From Candidatus Saccharimonadota bacterium (lineage in GTDB: Bacteria > Patescibacteriota > Saccharimonadia > Saccharimonadales > UBA4665), in assembly GCA_014377525.1 (NCBI GenBank), contig JACMPL010000014.1, forward strand, positions 1-36,489: DNA of 36,489 nucleotides, in the 5' to 3' direction. The notes under the pieces were generated by a model. That model did not search any database. It was given only the letters and a program-made list of their open reading frames with translations, and was not told where the DNA came from. Below, one piece after another: positions 1 to 8,378 of the stretch; within the stretch, counting starts at the first letter, position 1, and each line of letters begins with the position of its first letter. Made by a program: the position numbers and the translations under genes.

Positions 1-29
1 ATAATAAGAAATTAGCACTCAAGTGTCAA
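1..29 (-). promoter_or_regulatory. predicted dnaK promoter
   Basis: On the minus strand a perfect -35 box TTGACA (24-29) is followed by a 17-base spacer and a -10 box TATTAT (1-6). The -35 box lies in the spacer of the CIRCE operator at 12-38, so HrcA bound there would block RNA polymerase. Transcription runs off the left edge. Since grpE precedes it, the target is most likely dnaK, but that gene is not visible here. Confidence 0.75.
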
Positions 30-38
30 GAGTGCTAA
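12..38. promoter_or_regulatory. CIRCE operator (HrcA binding site)
   Basis: The two half-sites TTAGCACTC and GAGTGCTAA are separated by exactly nine bases and match the known CIRCE consensus perfectly. CIRCE is the operator of the heat-shock repressor HrcA, encoded nearby at 658-1413. The element lies between grpE and the predicted dnaK off the left edge, so dnaK appears to have its own HrcA-controlled promoter in addition to read-through from hrcA-grpE. Confidence 0.95.
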
Positions 39-161
39 TTGTTGTTTTAGTTACAATGTAAGCTTAGAATCTCGGCACATATAGCGCTATTAAATGAATT
101 TTGGCAGTTTAATTGGCAGCAAGAAATACAAAGCTCTTTCAATTTCACTAAGTTTACTGTG

Positions 162-665
162 CTACTTAGTGGTGACTCGCACCATTGCATGGCGTATGAC
201 AGTATCGCCGATTTTGTAACCAGCTTGTAGTTCTTCGGAGACGATTTCTTCGCTGCCGTCGCCATCATCCAGGCTGACAGCTTCGTGATATGTAGGGTCA
301 AACGGTTGATCGACCGTGTTAATGCGCTCCACGCCCATATCGGCCAAGGTTTTTTCAAATTGTTTGACGACTCCTTCGACACCTTTGATGTATTCGTGAT
401 CTTTGATATCGGCTGGGACATGCTTGAGTGCCCGTTCGAAATTATCGATCGTTGGAAGCAGCTCGGTAACGACGCTAGCTTTCGTACGATTTCGCAGATT
501 CGCCAACTCTTCTTCGTACCGGCGACGAAGATTGGTTGCATCGGCCCGTTCTCGCTGCAAAGCTTCGGTGAGCGTACCTACCTGTTGCTGCAATTCAACT
601 GTTTCCGGGTTATTGTTTAGCGATGAATCGTCGGGAATTGATTGGTTGTTCGTTACTTTAGTCAT
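162..665 (-). CDS. grpE: GrpE, nucleotide exchange factor for DnaK
   Basis: This cytoplasmic co-chaperone releases ADP from DnaK. The roughly 167-residue protein has a charged N-terminal region, a long coiled coil with many Glu, Arg and Leu residues, and a C-terminal beta domain with the family signature FDPTYHEAV, a later GYKIGDTVIRHA segment and a Val-rich end. The start is set at the ATG at 665 because AAGGAG lies six bases upstream of it; the open frame extends further upstream to 728 but without such a site. The start overlaps the end of hrcA by 8 bases, so translation is probably coupled. The order hrcA-grpE-(CIRCE)-dnaK is the classic heat-shock operon order. Confidence 0.93.
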   Translation of the reverse strand: MTKVTNNQSIPDDSSLNNNPETVELQQQVGTLTEALQRERADATNLRRRYEEELANLRNRTKASVVTELLPTIDNFERALKHVPADIKDHEYIKGVEGVVKQFEKTLADMGVERINTVDQPFDPTYHEAVSLDDGDGSEEIVSEELQAGYKIGDTVIRHAMVRVTTK

Positions 666-1413
666 GATTGCTCCTTTTAGGTACAAAGTTTTGGTTAATG
701 ACTGGGCCAGCGTATAGCATTTCTTCAAGTTCTTGGCCGGCCCTCGCGACGAGTGTCATCACCTCATGGTAACTTTGTCTTGTCGGGCCGAGCGTTCCGA
801 TGTAACTTCGATCAGAGAACGGACTTCGGAATCGGCTAATGATCAGTGAACAACCAGCCGCTCGACCAATCGGATTCTCTTGACCGATGTAGACGCTTAG
901 TGGTTCGTTTGGTGCGGCTTCGCGTAGCCACGGCTCTAAATTATCGAGCAGCTGAGCCACCTGGCGGACTTGTCCACCGTTCATGAATTCTGGCTGGCCA
1001 AATAAGTTACTAAGCCCGCCCATGTACAATTGGTTACCGATAGTCGCCATACCGAGGTTATGCGTCAGCTCAACGAGTGTATCAACGGCGTTTCGTATCA
1101 TCCGTTCCGGCGCACCGGCTTGCTGAACACGGGATGCTAAAGCACGTTCGCTGCGGCGTTCAGGCGACATTGAACGGGGTACCTCAGAAAAATTATTGAC
1201 GTAAAAGCGATAGCCTTTATCGGTCGGTACGCGGCCGGCACTGGTATGCGGCTGTTTAATGAAGCCTAATCGTTCCAGTTCTGCCATATCGGCTCGTATC
1301 GTTGCCGATGACACGGCAAATAACTTAGCCATTAAGCTTGAACCGACTGGACTGGCGACTTCAGCGTACTGCTCGACAATTGCACTGAGTATTTTTTGCT
1401 GGCGATCTGTCAT
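658..1413 (-). CDS. hrcA: HrcA, heat-inducible transcription repressor
   Basis: HrcA represses class I heat-shock genes by binding CIRCE. The N-terminal winged helix (about residues 1-75) is clear, with the family-typical stretches SSATIRADMAELERLGFI and HTSAGRVPTDKGYRFYV. The remainder (about 76-251) is a shortened version of the HrcA regulatory domain ending with the usual IGPTR-like segment, here LGPTRQSYHEVM. Total length is 251 residues against roughly 340 in model bacteria, so part of the central domain is missing or compact. No Shine-Dalgarno site precedes the ATG. The gene is autoregulated, judging from the CIRCE at 1449-1475. It overlaps grpE by 8 bases. Confidence 0.93.
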   Translation of the reverse strand: MTDRQQKILSAIVEQYAEVASPVGSSLMAKLFAVSSATIRADMAELERLGFIKQPHTSAGRVPTDKGYRFYVNNFSEVPRSMSPERRSERALASRVQQAGAPERMIRNAVDTLVELTHNLGMATIGNQLYMGGLSNLFGQPEFMNGGQVRQVAQLLDNLEPWLREAAPNEPLSVYIGQENPIGRAAGCSLIISRFRSPFSDRSYIGTLGPTRQSYHEVMTLVARAGQELEEMLYAGPVINQNFVPKRSNHD

Positions 1414-1437
1414 AAAAATAATCTAATTTATGCTGAT

Positions 1438-1475
1438 AGTTTAGCATTTTGGCACTCGATTAGCAAGAGTGCTAG
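1438..1475 (-). promoter_or_regulatory. hrcA promoter with embedded CIRCE operator
   Basis: The minus strand carries CTAGCACTC-N9-GAGTGCCAA (1449-1475), a CIRCE with one changed base in each half. A -35 box TTGCTA (1461-1466) lies in the operator spacer, with a 17-base spacer to a -10 box TAAACT (1438-1443). The geometry is the same as at the dnaK promoter (1-29): in both, the -35 box occupies the CIRCE loop. The weaker match here suggests looser repression of hrcA-grpE than of dnaK, as an inference. Confidence 0.88.
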
Positions 1476-1516
1476 TTCGGCCAGTCGCTCGGTTTACCTT
1501 TTGAATGTATCTATAA

Positions 1517-2251
1517 CTACAGAGATTTGAGCAGTGCGGCCGTATCAACATAGAGTTGCTCGGCTAGTTTTCGGCCACTTGACTGCTTAGTTTCATCTAA
1601 AATGTCCAACTTAACTATTTGGTTAACTTCGGCTGCGGCATCATCGATCGAATCATTGACAACAAACCGGAAATAATCGCGTGACAGGGCGATCTCAAAC
1701 TCCGTCAAAGCGCTTTCCATGCGCCGCTTGAACTCTTCGTCGTGCATGTCACCGCGGTAGCGTAACCGGCGTTGCCATTCCTCAAAATTCGGTGGCAGAA
1801 CAAATATGGCGACTGTATCGGGTTTATAGCGGATAGCGTTATCGGCACCAGCGACTTCAGCATCGGTCATCGCTATTTTTCGTAGTTCCTGGGCAGCTTG
1901 GAGCTCACGGATACTAATACCGGATACCTGCTGATTGTGGATAATCGCCGCCTCTAAGAATTTGCCGGAATCAATATCAGCCAACATGTCAGCCTCATTA
2001 CGGAACCAATATTCCCGGCCGTTCTGCTCGAGAATACCGTCGTTAGTCCGCGGTTTTCGGGTTGTGTCGGAGACAATAAAATAGTAGTCATCCGTTTTGA
2101 GTAGTTCACGGATAATAGTGTTACGACCTGATGCAGCTGGCGCGACCAGTAGCACTAGCTCTGTCTGCGAAAGCACCTGGATAGCAGTTTTTGATGGATG
2201 GTAGCCGTTTAATGCCGTTTGAAAATTTTGTATTTGAGCAAGCTGATTCAT
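1517..2251 (-). CDS. guanylate-kinase-like protein with altered P-loop
   Basis: The 244-residue protein is homologous to guanylate kinase (GMP to GDP). It has the GMP-binding signature SDTTRKPR (61-68), NGREYWF (77-83), and the C-terminal pattern LRYRGDMHDEEFKRRM of the family. The nucleotide-binding loop, normally GPSGxGKST, reads APAASGRNT (37-45): the first Gly and the catalytic Lys are replaced by Ala and Arg. The protein also has about 30 extra N-terminal residues. It could be a divergent Gmk or an inactive relative. No other Gmk is visible in the window. The gene lies alone between hrcA and the baeRF gene and probably has a leaderless transcript. Confidence 0.8.
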   Translation of the reverse strand: MNQLAQIQNFQTALNGYHPSKTAIQVLSQTELVLLVAPAASGRNTIIRELLKTDDYYFIVSDTTRKPRTNDGILEQNGREYWFRNEADMLADIDSGKFLEAAIIHNQQVSGISIRELQAAQELRKIAMTDAEVAGADNAIRYKPDTVAIFVLPPNFEEWQRRLRYRGDMHDEEFKRRMESALTEFEIALSRDYFRFVVNDSIDDAAAEVNQIVKLDILDETKQSSGRKLAEQLYVDTAALLKSL

Positions 2252-2257
2252 CTATAG

Positions 2258-2266
2258 TTTATAGCA
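2258..2266 (-). promoter_or_regulatory. extended -10 promoter of the guanylate-kinase-like gene
   Basis: TGC-TATAAA reads toward the gene and ends six bases before the ATG at 2251, placing the transcription start at or next to the start codon. No Shine-Dalgarno sequence is present. A leaderless mRNA is predicted. Confidence 0.6.
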
Positions 2267-2288
2267 TAGATTGCCAGCGCCGGCTACG

Positions 2289-3461
2289 TCAATAGCGCAG
2301 AATAGCCAAGGCCGGTTTACCTGGTTCCGGCATTGCATCCATGGCAATATTCACGATTCGGCCACCGGCGTGGCGAACGCTTGACGCAACAAGTTGGATA
2401 GTTCGGCGAGCCGTATCGCTGGCCGGAAAACTGAGTATCATTCTATCGTTTGAATCGTCGCGTATGGTATCGCGCGTTCGGCGCGTCATGGCGACCAGTA
2501 ACGTTTCGATTCGACCACTTTTGGCCGCCTGCTGCAGCTCCGTGATGTCTTGAATTGTTCGCGCACCTCGTGTTTCCCCTTTGATTCGACTATAATCTTG
2601 GATCGACTTATCGTGGGCCGGTTCGGTTAGCTCGCTGGCAACTAGGTGCCGAGCGGCCTCAGCTAATTCCGGTATTTGGAATTTACTAAAACTGCCGTGA
2701 ATATGCTTGGCAACTAGCTTAGGGTACGCCGAGTGCTCCTTATATTCAGCGATTTCACTGTCGGTACCGGCTAGTAGCATCATTTTAGACGTATCAGCCT
2801 TTGACATAATTTTACTATCGAGAAGTTTCCAGTATCTAGCCCGATTTTCGTCAGCCTGATTTTTGGCGCCACCCCGGCCGTTGTAGGTATCGCTACCGCC
2901 CATAGAACGTTGTTGCTCGCGTCCTAATACCGTTTCATCGATGTTTAGACCATCTTCGAGCGACTTTGGTAAGCCGACCTTCATTAGCGAAAAACTCCCT
3001 GCATCATCTGCAAATAGCATTGGTTCATGCTGTGACATGGCTAGTACGTAATACGATTGTTGATCTTCTAACAAACCGTAAATCGGTGCCAAATAAAATT
3101 GATCATTACTTACATCGACACATTCTTCGGTATCAGTTGGAAGATTATAACTGGACATTGTGTCAGCGTTCATGCAAATCATGAGTCCTAGCGTTTGATT
3201 TTTCCAGAAGCCGGTATCAGCCGTCATAGCAGCAAGCGTCGCCACGATAATCGGTTCGGCCGTGCGTCGTTCAGCGGCGCTCAGCATGTCGCAAGCTTGG
3301 TGCATCAGATTTTTAAGTCTGATCTGATCTTCATTACTATTTGGCGGAGTTGCGGAGTCATGTGTCGGCATATAAATCGTTATAAATGGGCCGGTTCCAT
3401 CAATAGCTATGGACTCAAGTTTTTCTACTTCAGACGACGAGAGTTTACGTGGTTTTTGCAA
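2289..3461 (-). CDS. baeRF3-family protein (bacterial archaeo-eukaryotic release factor family)
   Basis: The 390-residue protein matches the general plan of the bacterial archaeo-eukaryotic release-factor families. It has an N-terminal beta-strand FITIYMPTH (about 26-34) followed by DQIRLKNLMHQA, a middle region, an eRF1-like domain with LLAGTDSEIAEYKEHSAYP, and a C-terminal L7Ae-like part (TLLVAMTRR, then ASSVRHAGGRIVNIAMDAMP and ending ALAILRY). These families are thought to act on ribosomes or stalled translation, but no bacterial member has a settled role that I can cite. The start codon is TTG at 3461, chosen because a near-perfect AGGAGGTG (3466-3473) lies just upstream. It is divergent from the peroxiredoxin. 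Confidence 0.78.
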   Translation of the reverse strand: MQKPRKLSSSEVEKLESIAIDGTGPFITIYMPTHDSATPPNSNEDQIRLKNLMHQACDMLSAAERRTAEPIIVATLAAMTADTGFWKNQTLGLMICMNADTMSSYNLPTDTEECVDVSNDQFYLAPIYGLLEDQQSYYVLAMSQHEPMLFADDAGSFSLMKVGLPKSLEDGLNIDETVLGREQQRSMGGSDTYNGRGGAKNQADENRARYWKLLDSKIMSKADTSKMMLLAGTDSEIAEYKEHSAYPKLVAKHIHGSFSKFQIPELAEAARHLVASELTEPAHDKSIQDYSRIKGETRGARTIQDITELQQAAKSGRIETLLVAMTRRTRDTIRDDSNDRMILSFPASDTARRTIQLVASSVRHAGGRIVNIAMDAMPEPGKPALAILRY

Positions 3462-3465
3462 AATA

Positions 3466-3473
3466 CACCTCCT
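3466..3473 (-). promoter_or_regulatory. strong ribosome binding site fixing a TTG start
   Basis: AGGAGGTG on the minus strand, with about six bases to the TTG at 3461. There is no nearby ATG in frame, so this site decides the start of the baeRF3 gene. It is the best Shine-Dalgarno match seen in the window. Confidence 0.8.
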
Positions 3474-3556
3474 AGCGTTAGTACTACTATGGTAAGCGCA
3501 ACTACTCTACTGCATAGTGATTTTTCTAACAACATATACCGTAACCTATAGTAACG

Positions 3557-3565
3557 TGCTAATAT
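3557..3565 (+). promoter_or_regulatory. extended -10 promoter of the peroxiredoxin gene
   Basis: TGC-TAATAT ends seven bases before the ATG at 3573 and there is no Shine-Dalgarno site, so a leaderless transcript is predicted. Confidence 0.55.
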
Positions 3566-3572
3566 TACGCAT

Positions 3573-4067
3573 ATGCAGCAACGCAAAGCGCCTAGCTTTT
3601 CACTTCTCGATCAACATGGCGAGACTAAACAACTCAAGGACTATATTGGCCGTTGGGTGGTATTATATTTCTATCCGCGAGATTTTGCTTATAATTGTAA
3701 CCGTGAAGCTTGTAATTTTCGTGACGAATACCGGGCAATCGCCCAATTTGGTAATGCTGAAATTATCGGCATTAACCGTGGGTCCGTAGCCAGTCATTCA
3801 GCTTTTTCAAAAAAGTTCCGACTAGAATTTCCGATACTGAGCGATGTTGGCCATGTTATTACCAGCCAGTTTGGTGCTTGGCGTAGTGGAAATGTCCGAT
3901 TGTTCGATAAGCCATTCGGAACCCGGCGCAACACCTACATCATAAATCCCAAAGGCTATATTGTTCAGGAATTTGTAAGTGTGAACCCAGCAACGCACGC
4001 TGAGGAAATTATTAACGCCTTACAGGAGCTTCAGGTACAGAGTAAGCCGCTTGAGCACAGCGCTTAA
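3573..4067 (+). CDS. AhpC/TSA (BCP/PrxQ-like) peroxiredoxin with altered active site
   Basis: The 164-residue thioredoxin-fold protein resembles the bacterioferritin-comigratory/PrxQ group that reduces hydroperoxides. N-terminal APSFSLLDQHGE and WVVLYFYPRD are typical. The peroxidatic Cys is retained (about residue 34, in YNCNREAC), with a second Cys five residues later as in PrxQ. The catalytic motif PxxxTxxC, however, reads P-RDF-A-YN-C, so the conserved Thr/Ser is Ala. The conserved Arg is present in GTRRNTYIINPKG. The family normally has TPGCT here, so activity may be reduced or the substrate changed. It is cytoplasmic, as no signal peptide is seen. Confidence 0.85.
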   Translation: MQQRKAPSFSLLDQHGETKQLKDYIGRWVVLYFYPRDFAYNCNREACNFRDEYRAIAQFGNAEIIGINRGSVASHSAFSKKFRLEFPILSDVGHVITSQFGAWRSGNVRLFDKPFGTRRNTYIINPKGYIVQEFVSVNPATHAEEIINALQELQVQSKPLEHSA

Positions 4068-4094
4068 CATACTGTATAGTCGCTTTATAGCTCG

Positions 4095-4697
4095 CTAATT
4101 TATAAAAATTCGGGTTCGCAGCAAGACTATACGCAAAAATACCACGTTTACGTACAGACTCAGCGCCATGACAATTAAAAAAGCTCCTATATACAGTATG
4201 TCGACAGGCTGGGCAGACAGAGCAGCTGTTCTCGTCATGTTTAGCAAAAATGGAACGGCCGTCTTAAAGAAGAATAGTAGGTATGCCAGCCATAGACCGG
4301 CACCAACCAAGCGGATAAAGGACTCGATAACCGCGCTTCTTATTAGCGACAGGCGGTCGACATTGACATAGTCCATTTCCTCGCGTAGCTCTTCCGTTCT
4401 GCTAACTACTCCGTAAATCTTAACCGCTAATAAATACACGATCGTACCAACCGCCAGCCAAAAAATAAACAACGGTGCATTATTGATAATTTGATTCTTA
4501 GCAAGGCTAGTCGTGAGTGTCTTATACGACGATATTGAAGCGTTTTGCGTCGCAAAAAAGCCATCGAACAAAGCACTGTTCTTACCGCGTACCATAATGA
4601 CCGTGCCTAGCATGATGGCCGAAGCAATCAGCGAAGCCGCGACAGCGCTCGGCCAGCTCGGCGACAACATTGTTAAATATTTTTTATTTTGTTGCAT
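4095..4697 (-). CDS. four-helix membrane protein of unknown function
   Basis: I do not recognise the family. The 200-residue protein has hydrophobic helices at about residues 15-35, 75-98, 125-148 and 165-190, with a short acidic cytoplasmic or external segment (TEELREEMDYVNVDRL, about 101-116) between the second and third. A TACAAT -10 box ends 11 bases before the ATG. It sits between the peroxiredoxin (convergent) and lepA (same strand, 60 bases downstream) with no strong link to either. Confidence 0.65.
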   Translation of the reverse strand: MQQNKKYLTMLSPSWPSAVAASLIASAIMLGTVIMVRGKNSALFDGFFATQNASISSYKTLTTSLAKNQIINNAPLFIFWLAVGTIVYLLAVKIYGVVSRTEELREEMDYVNVDRLSLIRSAVIESFIRLVGAGLWLAYLLFFFKTAVPFLLNMTRTAALSAQPVDILYIGAFLIVMALSLYVNVVFLRIVLLRTRIFIN

Positions 4698-4755
4698 TTG
4701 CTAGACTCATTGTATCGAAATTACTTATAATTTACAGTAGCAAATAGCCTGCCAC

Positions 4756-6534
4756 TTAATCTCGCTTCAGCATAACGGTAAATGCCTCGGCTGGGATATC
4801 GACCTTACCGAAGCGTTTCATACGCTTCTTGCCTTTTGCCTGCTTAGCAAGAACTTTCTTTTTCCGCGAAACGTCGCCGCCATATAGACCGGTAGTAACA
4901 TCTTTTCGAAAAGCCGAAATATCTTCACGGGCGATAAATCTACCGCCGATTGCCGCTTGCAGCGCGACTTGGAAGTTCTGACGCGGAATAACCTCTTTGA
5001 GCTTACTTACGATATCGCGGCCGAGTGGCTCAGCCTCAGTTTTATGAGTCATGACTGACAGCGCATCAACCCGTTCTCCAGCAACGTAGAAATCAACTTT
5101 TACTAAATCCTGTACTCGGTAATCGTCAAGTTCATAATTGAACGAGCCATAGCCGCTAGTAATGCTTTTGAGCTGATCGTAGAAGTCTGTTAGTAAGTTC
5201 GCTAGTGGCGCCTCAAAACTGACGAGTGCTCGTTTTTCCATGTAACTTAGGTTTTTATGAATCCCCCGTTTGCCGGCGATGAGCTGGATGACTCCGCCGA
5301 CGTACTCCTGTGGCACAACGATCTCACCCTTGATCCAGGGTTCTCGAATATTTTCGATTTGCGAAACATCAGGTAGGTCAGCGGCACTTTGAATATCCAA
5401 CTTTTCGCCGTTAATAAGTAGCACTCGATAATCAGTCGAAGGGTTCGTAACAACAAGTTCGAGATTATATTCACGCTCAAGCCGCTCGCGGATGATGTCC
5501 ATGTGCAGTAAGCCCAAGAACCCAATCCGAACGCCAAAACCAAGTACCGGTGAGTTTTCGGGCGTAAATTGCAAGGCTGAATCACTCAAACTCAGTTTTT
5601 CGATGGCATCTTTCAGATCTTGATAATATTCATTACTTTCCGGAAAAAATCCAGCGTATACGAATGGCTTAACGTCCATATAACCTGGAAGCGGCTCAGT
5701 GGACGGAGCATTATAAAGTGTCACGGTGTCGCCGACCTTGGCGTCACGAGTCGTTTTGAGGTTTGTGACGATGTACCCGATTTGGCCACTTTCCAGCGAT
5801 TTACCGGCGATCATATTCGGTTTGAGCGCCCCAACTTCAAGCGCAATACCAGGCGCACCAGTGGCTATCATTTTTATCTGAGCACTTTTCGCGATCGCAC
5901 CGTCGAAAACACGGACATACAAAATGACACCGCGATAATCATCATAGTAGCTATCAAAAATGAGCGCCCGTGTCGTTGTATTCTGGGTAATTTTAGGCGG
6001 TGGAACATCGCTGATGGCGCGTTGCAATACTCCCTCGACACCAACACCGGTTTTGGCAGAAATCTGCAGAATATCTTCGAATTTACAACCGAGCAGACTA
6101 ACTATCTCGGCGCCAACCCGCTCAACGTCAGCGGCCGGTAGGTCAATCTTGTTCAATATCGGGATTATCGCCAGATCGGCGGCGATGGCAAGATAGACGT
6201 TAGCAAGAGTTTGAGCTTGGATACCCTGACTGGCGTCGACAACGAGTAATGCTCCCTCGCAGGCTTCCAAACTACGCGAAACCTCATAGCTAAAATCGAC
6301 ATGACCGGGCGTATCGATCAAATTTAACTCATACCCCTGGTACTCCATGCGAACTGGTGCCAGTTTGATAGTAATACCTTTTTCGCGCTCTAAATCCATT
6401 CGATCAAGTATCTGGGCTTTCATATTACGCTTTTCGATTGTTCCAGTTATTTCAAGCAAGCGGTCGGCAAGCGTCGATTTACCGTGATCGATATGCGCAA
6501 TAATACAAAAATTGCGGATTTTACTTTTTTCCAT
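4756..6534 (-). CDS. lepA: LepA, elongation factor 4 (back-translocating GTPase)
   Basis: LepA/EF4 is a ribosome-associated GTPase that acts during translation and late ribosome assembly. G1 AHIDHGKST (13-21), the G3 motif DTPGHVDF, G4 NKIDLP and the C-terminal LepA signature (KRMKRFGKVDIPAEAF) are present. At 592 residues it has the full family length of about 600. The ATG at 6534 is chosen over the upstream one at 6594 because homology starts at MEKSKIRNF and because a TGT-TATAAT box lies directly upstream of it, which would fall inside the longer frame. The mRNA is probably leaderless. Confidence 0.97.
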   Translation of the reverse strand: MEKSKIRNFCIIAHIDHGKSTLADRLLEITGTIEKRNMKAQILDRMDLEREKGITIKLAPVRMEYQGYELNLIDTPGHVDFSYEVSRSLEACEGALLVVDASQGIQAQTLANVYLAIAADLAIIPILNKIDLPAADVERVGAEIVSLLGCKFEDILQISAKTGVGVEGVLQRAISDVPPPKITQNTTTRALIFDSYYDDYRGVILYVRVFDGAIAKSAQIKMIATGAPGIALEVGALKPNMIAGKSLESGQIGYIVTNLKTTRDAKVGDTVTLYNAPSTEPLPGYMDVKPFVYAGFFPESNEYYQDLKDAIEKLSLSDSALQFTPENSPVLGFGVRIGFLGLLHMDIIRERLEREYNLELVVTNPSTDYRVLLINGEKLDIQSAADLPDVSQIENIREPWIKGEIVVPQEYVGGVIQLIAGKRGIHKNLSYMEKRALVSFEAPLANLLTDFYDQLKSITSGYGSFNYELDDYRVQDLVKVDFYVAGERVDALSVMTHKTEAEPLGRDIVSKLKEVIPRQNFQVALQAAIGGRFIAREDISAFRKDVTTGLYGGDVSRKKKVLAKQAKGKKRMKRFGKVDIPAEAFTVMLKRD

Positions 6535-6543
6535 ATCTAGTAG

Positions 6544-6552
6544 ATTATAACA
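6544..6552 (-). promoter_or_regulatory. extended -10 promoter of lepA
   Basis: TGT-TATAAT, a perfect extended -10 element, ends nine bases before the lepA ATG at 6534. No Shine-Dalgarno site is present. It also argues against the longer upstream start. Confidence 0.65.
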
Positions 6553-6695
6553 GAGGTGAAAATTATTGTCGGTATTCGGGTTTTTTGCAAGCAACCATAT
6601 AGTTTCTTTGAAGATATAACGGCGTTGAAATAGCTGCTTCTAATTCGGCTGGCTAAGTTCCATTTTCGGCATGGAGTTCAGCGTATATTAAATAA

Positions 6696-8288
6696 TTACA
6701 ACGATCGGAACGGTTTGATGACAATCCGACGGATTCGGACGAAAAATGGTCGAACTTCTTCGAGCCCGAACAAAGCCGACAAAGCAATGTGTACGCTAAA
6801 TATAACTAATGAAATAAATGTCAGTTTTGAGCCGAGCACGAAGAATCCTTGATCGCCCGATGTTAATGGATAAAATGAAACGGCGATAAATCCAGCAACG
6901 ATAGTAAAACCAGTTACCGATACTATTTTTGAAACACCATTCAAGAACGCTAGATCAAACAATTTAGGATCGCGTTTAATCATAATCAGACCAAGTACGA
7001 ACACCTCCACTACAGCGGTAATCGATTGAGCCAATGCTAACCCTTCCAGGCCATAAGAAGTTGGTCTCGACAGTGAATAGGCCAGAAAAATATTAAGACC
7101 AATCGTAAATATTGAGACGAATAATGGCGTCTTAGTGTCTTTTTGAGCATAGAACCACCGTGAGACAATGGCGTAAATAATTCTGAAAAAGATTGCGACC
7201 GTTAAAAATCCAAAAATAATGGCAATCTGGGCATTATCTCTCGTGAAGATTAAGCGTGCAAGATAACCACGAGCAAAAAAACAAGCTACGACTAACGGTG
7301 CACTAATCCAGATCATAACCCGTAAAACTGCTAAGAAATCCTGGCGAAAGAGGTCTGGCCTCCCCTGACTTAACCGTTGGTTGAGCCGAGGGAACGCTGC
7401 AGTTGAAATCGCTGTACCTATGAGCAATATTGGTGCCGTGCTTAGCGTAAAGGCGTTATTATAGTAGGAAATCGCACCACTGCCGATAGTACTGGCGATC
7501 CGGGTTTCAACGACGTTCCCAATCTGATCGATGCCCTGGTCAAGCGAGCGTGGTGGCAAGTTGCGTAAGATTGTCCGAAAATCTGGACTTTGCCAGTTAA
7601 TATGCGGTCGATAGTGAAAATCTAATCGTGAAGTGCCTATGACGACCACTATGAGTTGTAATACCGCTCCGACGGCGGCTCCAACGCCTAGTCCAACCAG
7701 CCCGATGTTATGCCTGAAAATAAATATACTGGCGATAATGGAAGCGTTGTAAAACAGCGGTGCTATGGCGTAGAAGAAAAAGCGACCCATCGTCTGTTGG
7801 ACACTCGTCAAAATACCGGAAATAGTAAACAGCAACGGATTAAATGCTACTAGGCGCATAATGCTGGCTGCGTTATTGAGCTGATCGGGCGATAACTTAG
7901 GAGCAACAAGATGGACGATAGGATGAGCGAAAACAAACATAATTACCCCGACAATCGCCATCAGGATGGCCAGTAAGTTCAGCAATGACGTCGATAACTC
8001 CCACACGCCTTTACGATCGTTCTGTTGCAAATGATCAGCCAATATCGGCATAAACGCCACGCCAAGAGCTCCAGCCGCCAGCGTAAAAAAGAAGAGATCA
8101 GGAATAGTAAACGCGGCAAAATAGGCATCGGTGCTTCCGCGACCAGTTGGCGGAAAATTACCATTGACAAGTTTTGTCCTCAGAAATCCCAGTACCTGAC
8201 TAATGAGCGAGGTACCAATAAGTAGCAACGAGATACTCCCGATGTTGACCTTACTTTTTTTGGGTTGGGTTGGGGCTGTCGGATTCAT
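6696..8288 (-). CDS. murJ: MurJ, lipid II flippase (MviN family)
   Basis: MurJ moves undecaprenyl-linked peptidoglycan precursor (lipid II) across the membrane. The 530-residue protein is hydrophobic throughout, with about 14 helices, and has the family's N-terminal pattern: an early helix with QVLGFLRTKLV, then TDAYFAAFTIPDLFFFTLAAGALGVAFMP. A charged central part (RSLDQGIDQIGNVVETRIAS) and the FYAQKDTKTP motif are also typical. It supports a complete peptidoglycan pathway in this cell. The gene lies between ftsH and lepA on the same strand. A TATACT box about 16 bases upstream of the ATG suggests its own promoter. Confidence 0.93.
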   Translation of the reverse strand: MNPTAPTQPKKSKVNIGSISLLLIGTSLISQVLGFLRTKLVNGNFPPTGRGSTDAYFAAFTIPDLFFFTLAAGALGVAFMPILADHLQQNDRKGVWELSTSLLNLLAILMAIVGVIMFVFAHPIVHLVAPKLSPDQLNNAASIMRLVAFNPLLFTISGILTSVQQTMGRFFFYAIAPLFYNASIIASIFIFRHNIGLVGLGVGAAVGAVLQLIVVVIGTSRLDFHYRPHINWQSPDFRTILRNLPPRSLDQGIDQIGNVVETRIASTIGSGAISYYNNAFTLSTAPILLIGTAISTAAFPRLNQRLSQGRPDLFRQDFLAVLRVMIWISAPLVVACFFARGYLARLIFTRDNAQIAIIFGFLTVAIFFRIIYAIVSRWFYAQKDTKTPLFVSIFTIGLNIFLAYSLSRPTSYGLEGLALAQSITAVVEVFVLGLIMIKRDPKLFDLAFLNGVSKIVSVTGFTIVAGFIAVSFYPLTSGDQGFFVLGSKLTFISLVIFSVHIALSALFGLEEVRPFFVRIRRIVIKPFRSL

Positions 8289-8378
8289 AAATAACGCTCA
8301 TTACAGTATAGAGCAGGCGACCACCCGATAATAGCTAGTTTTAGTTTTCAGTCGGGCTGAACATGACTCGTAACTGGT

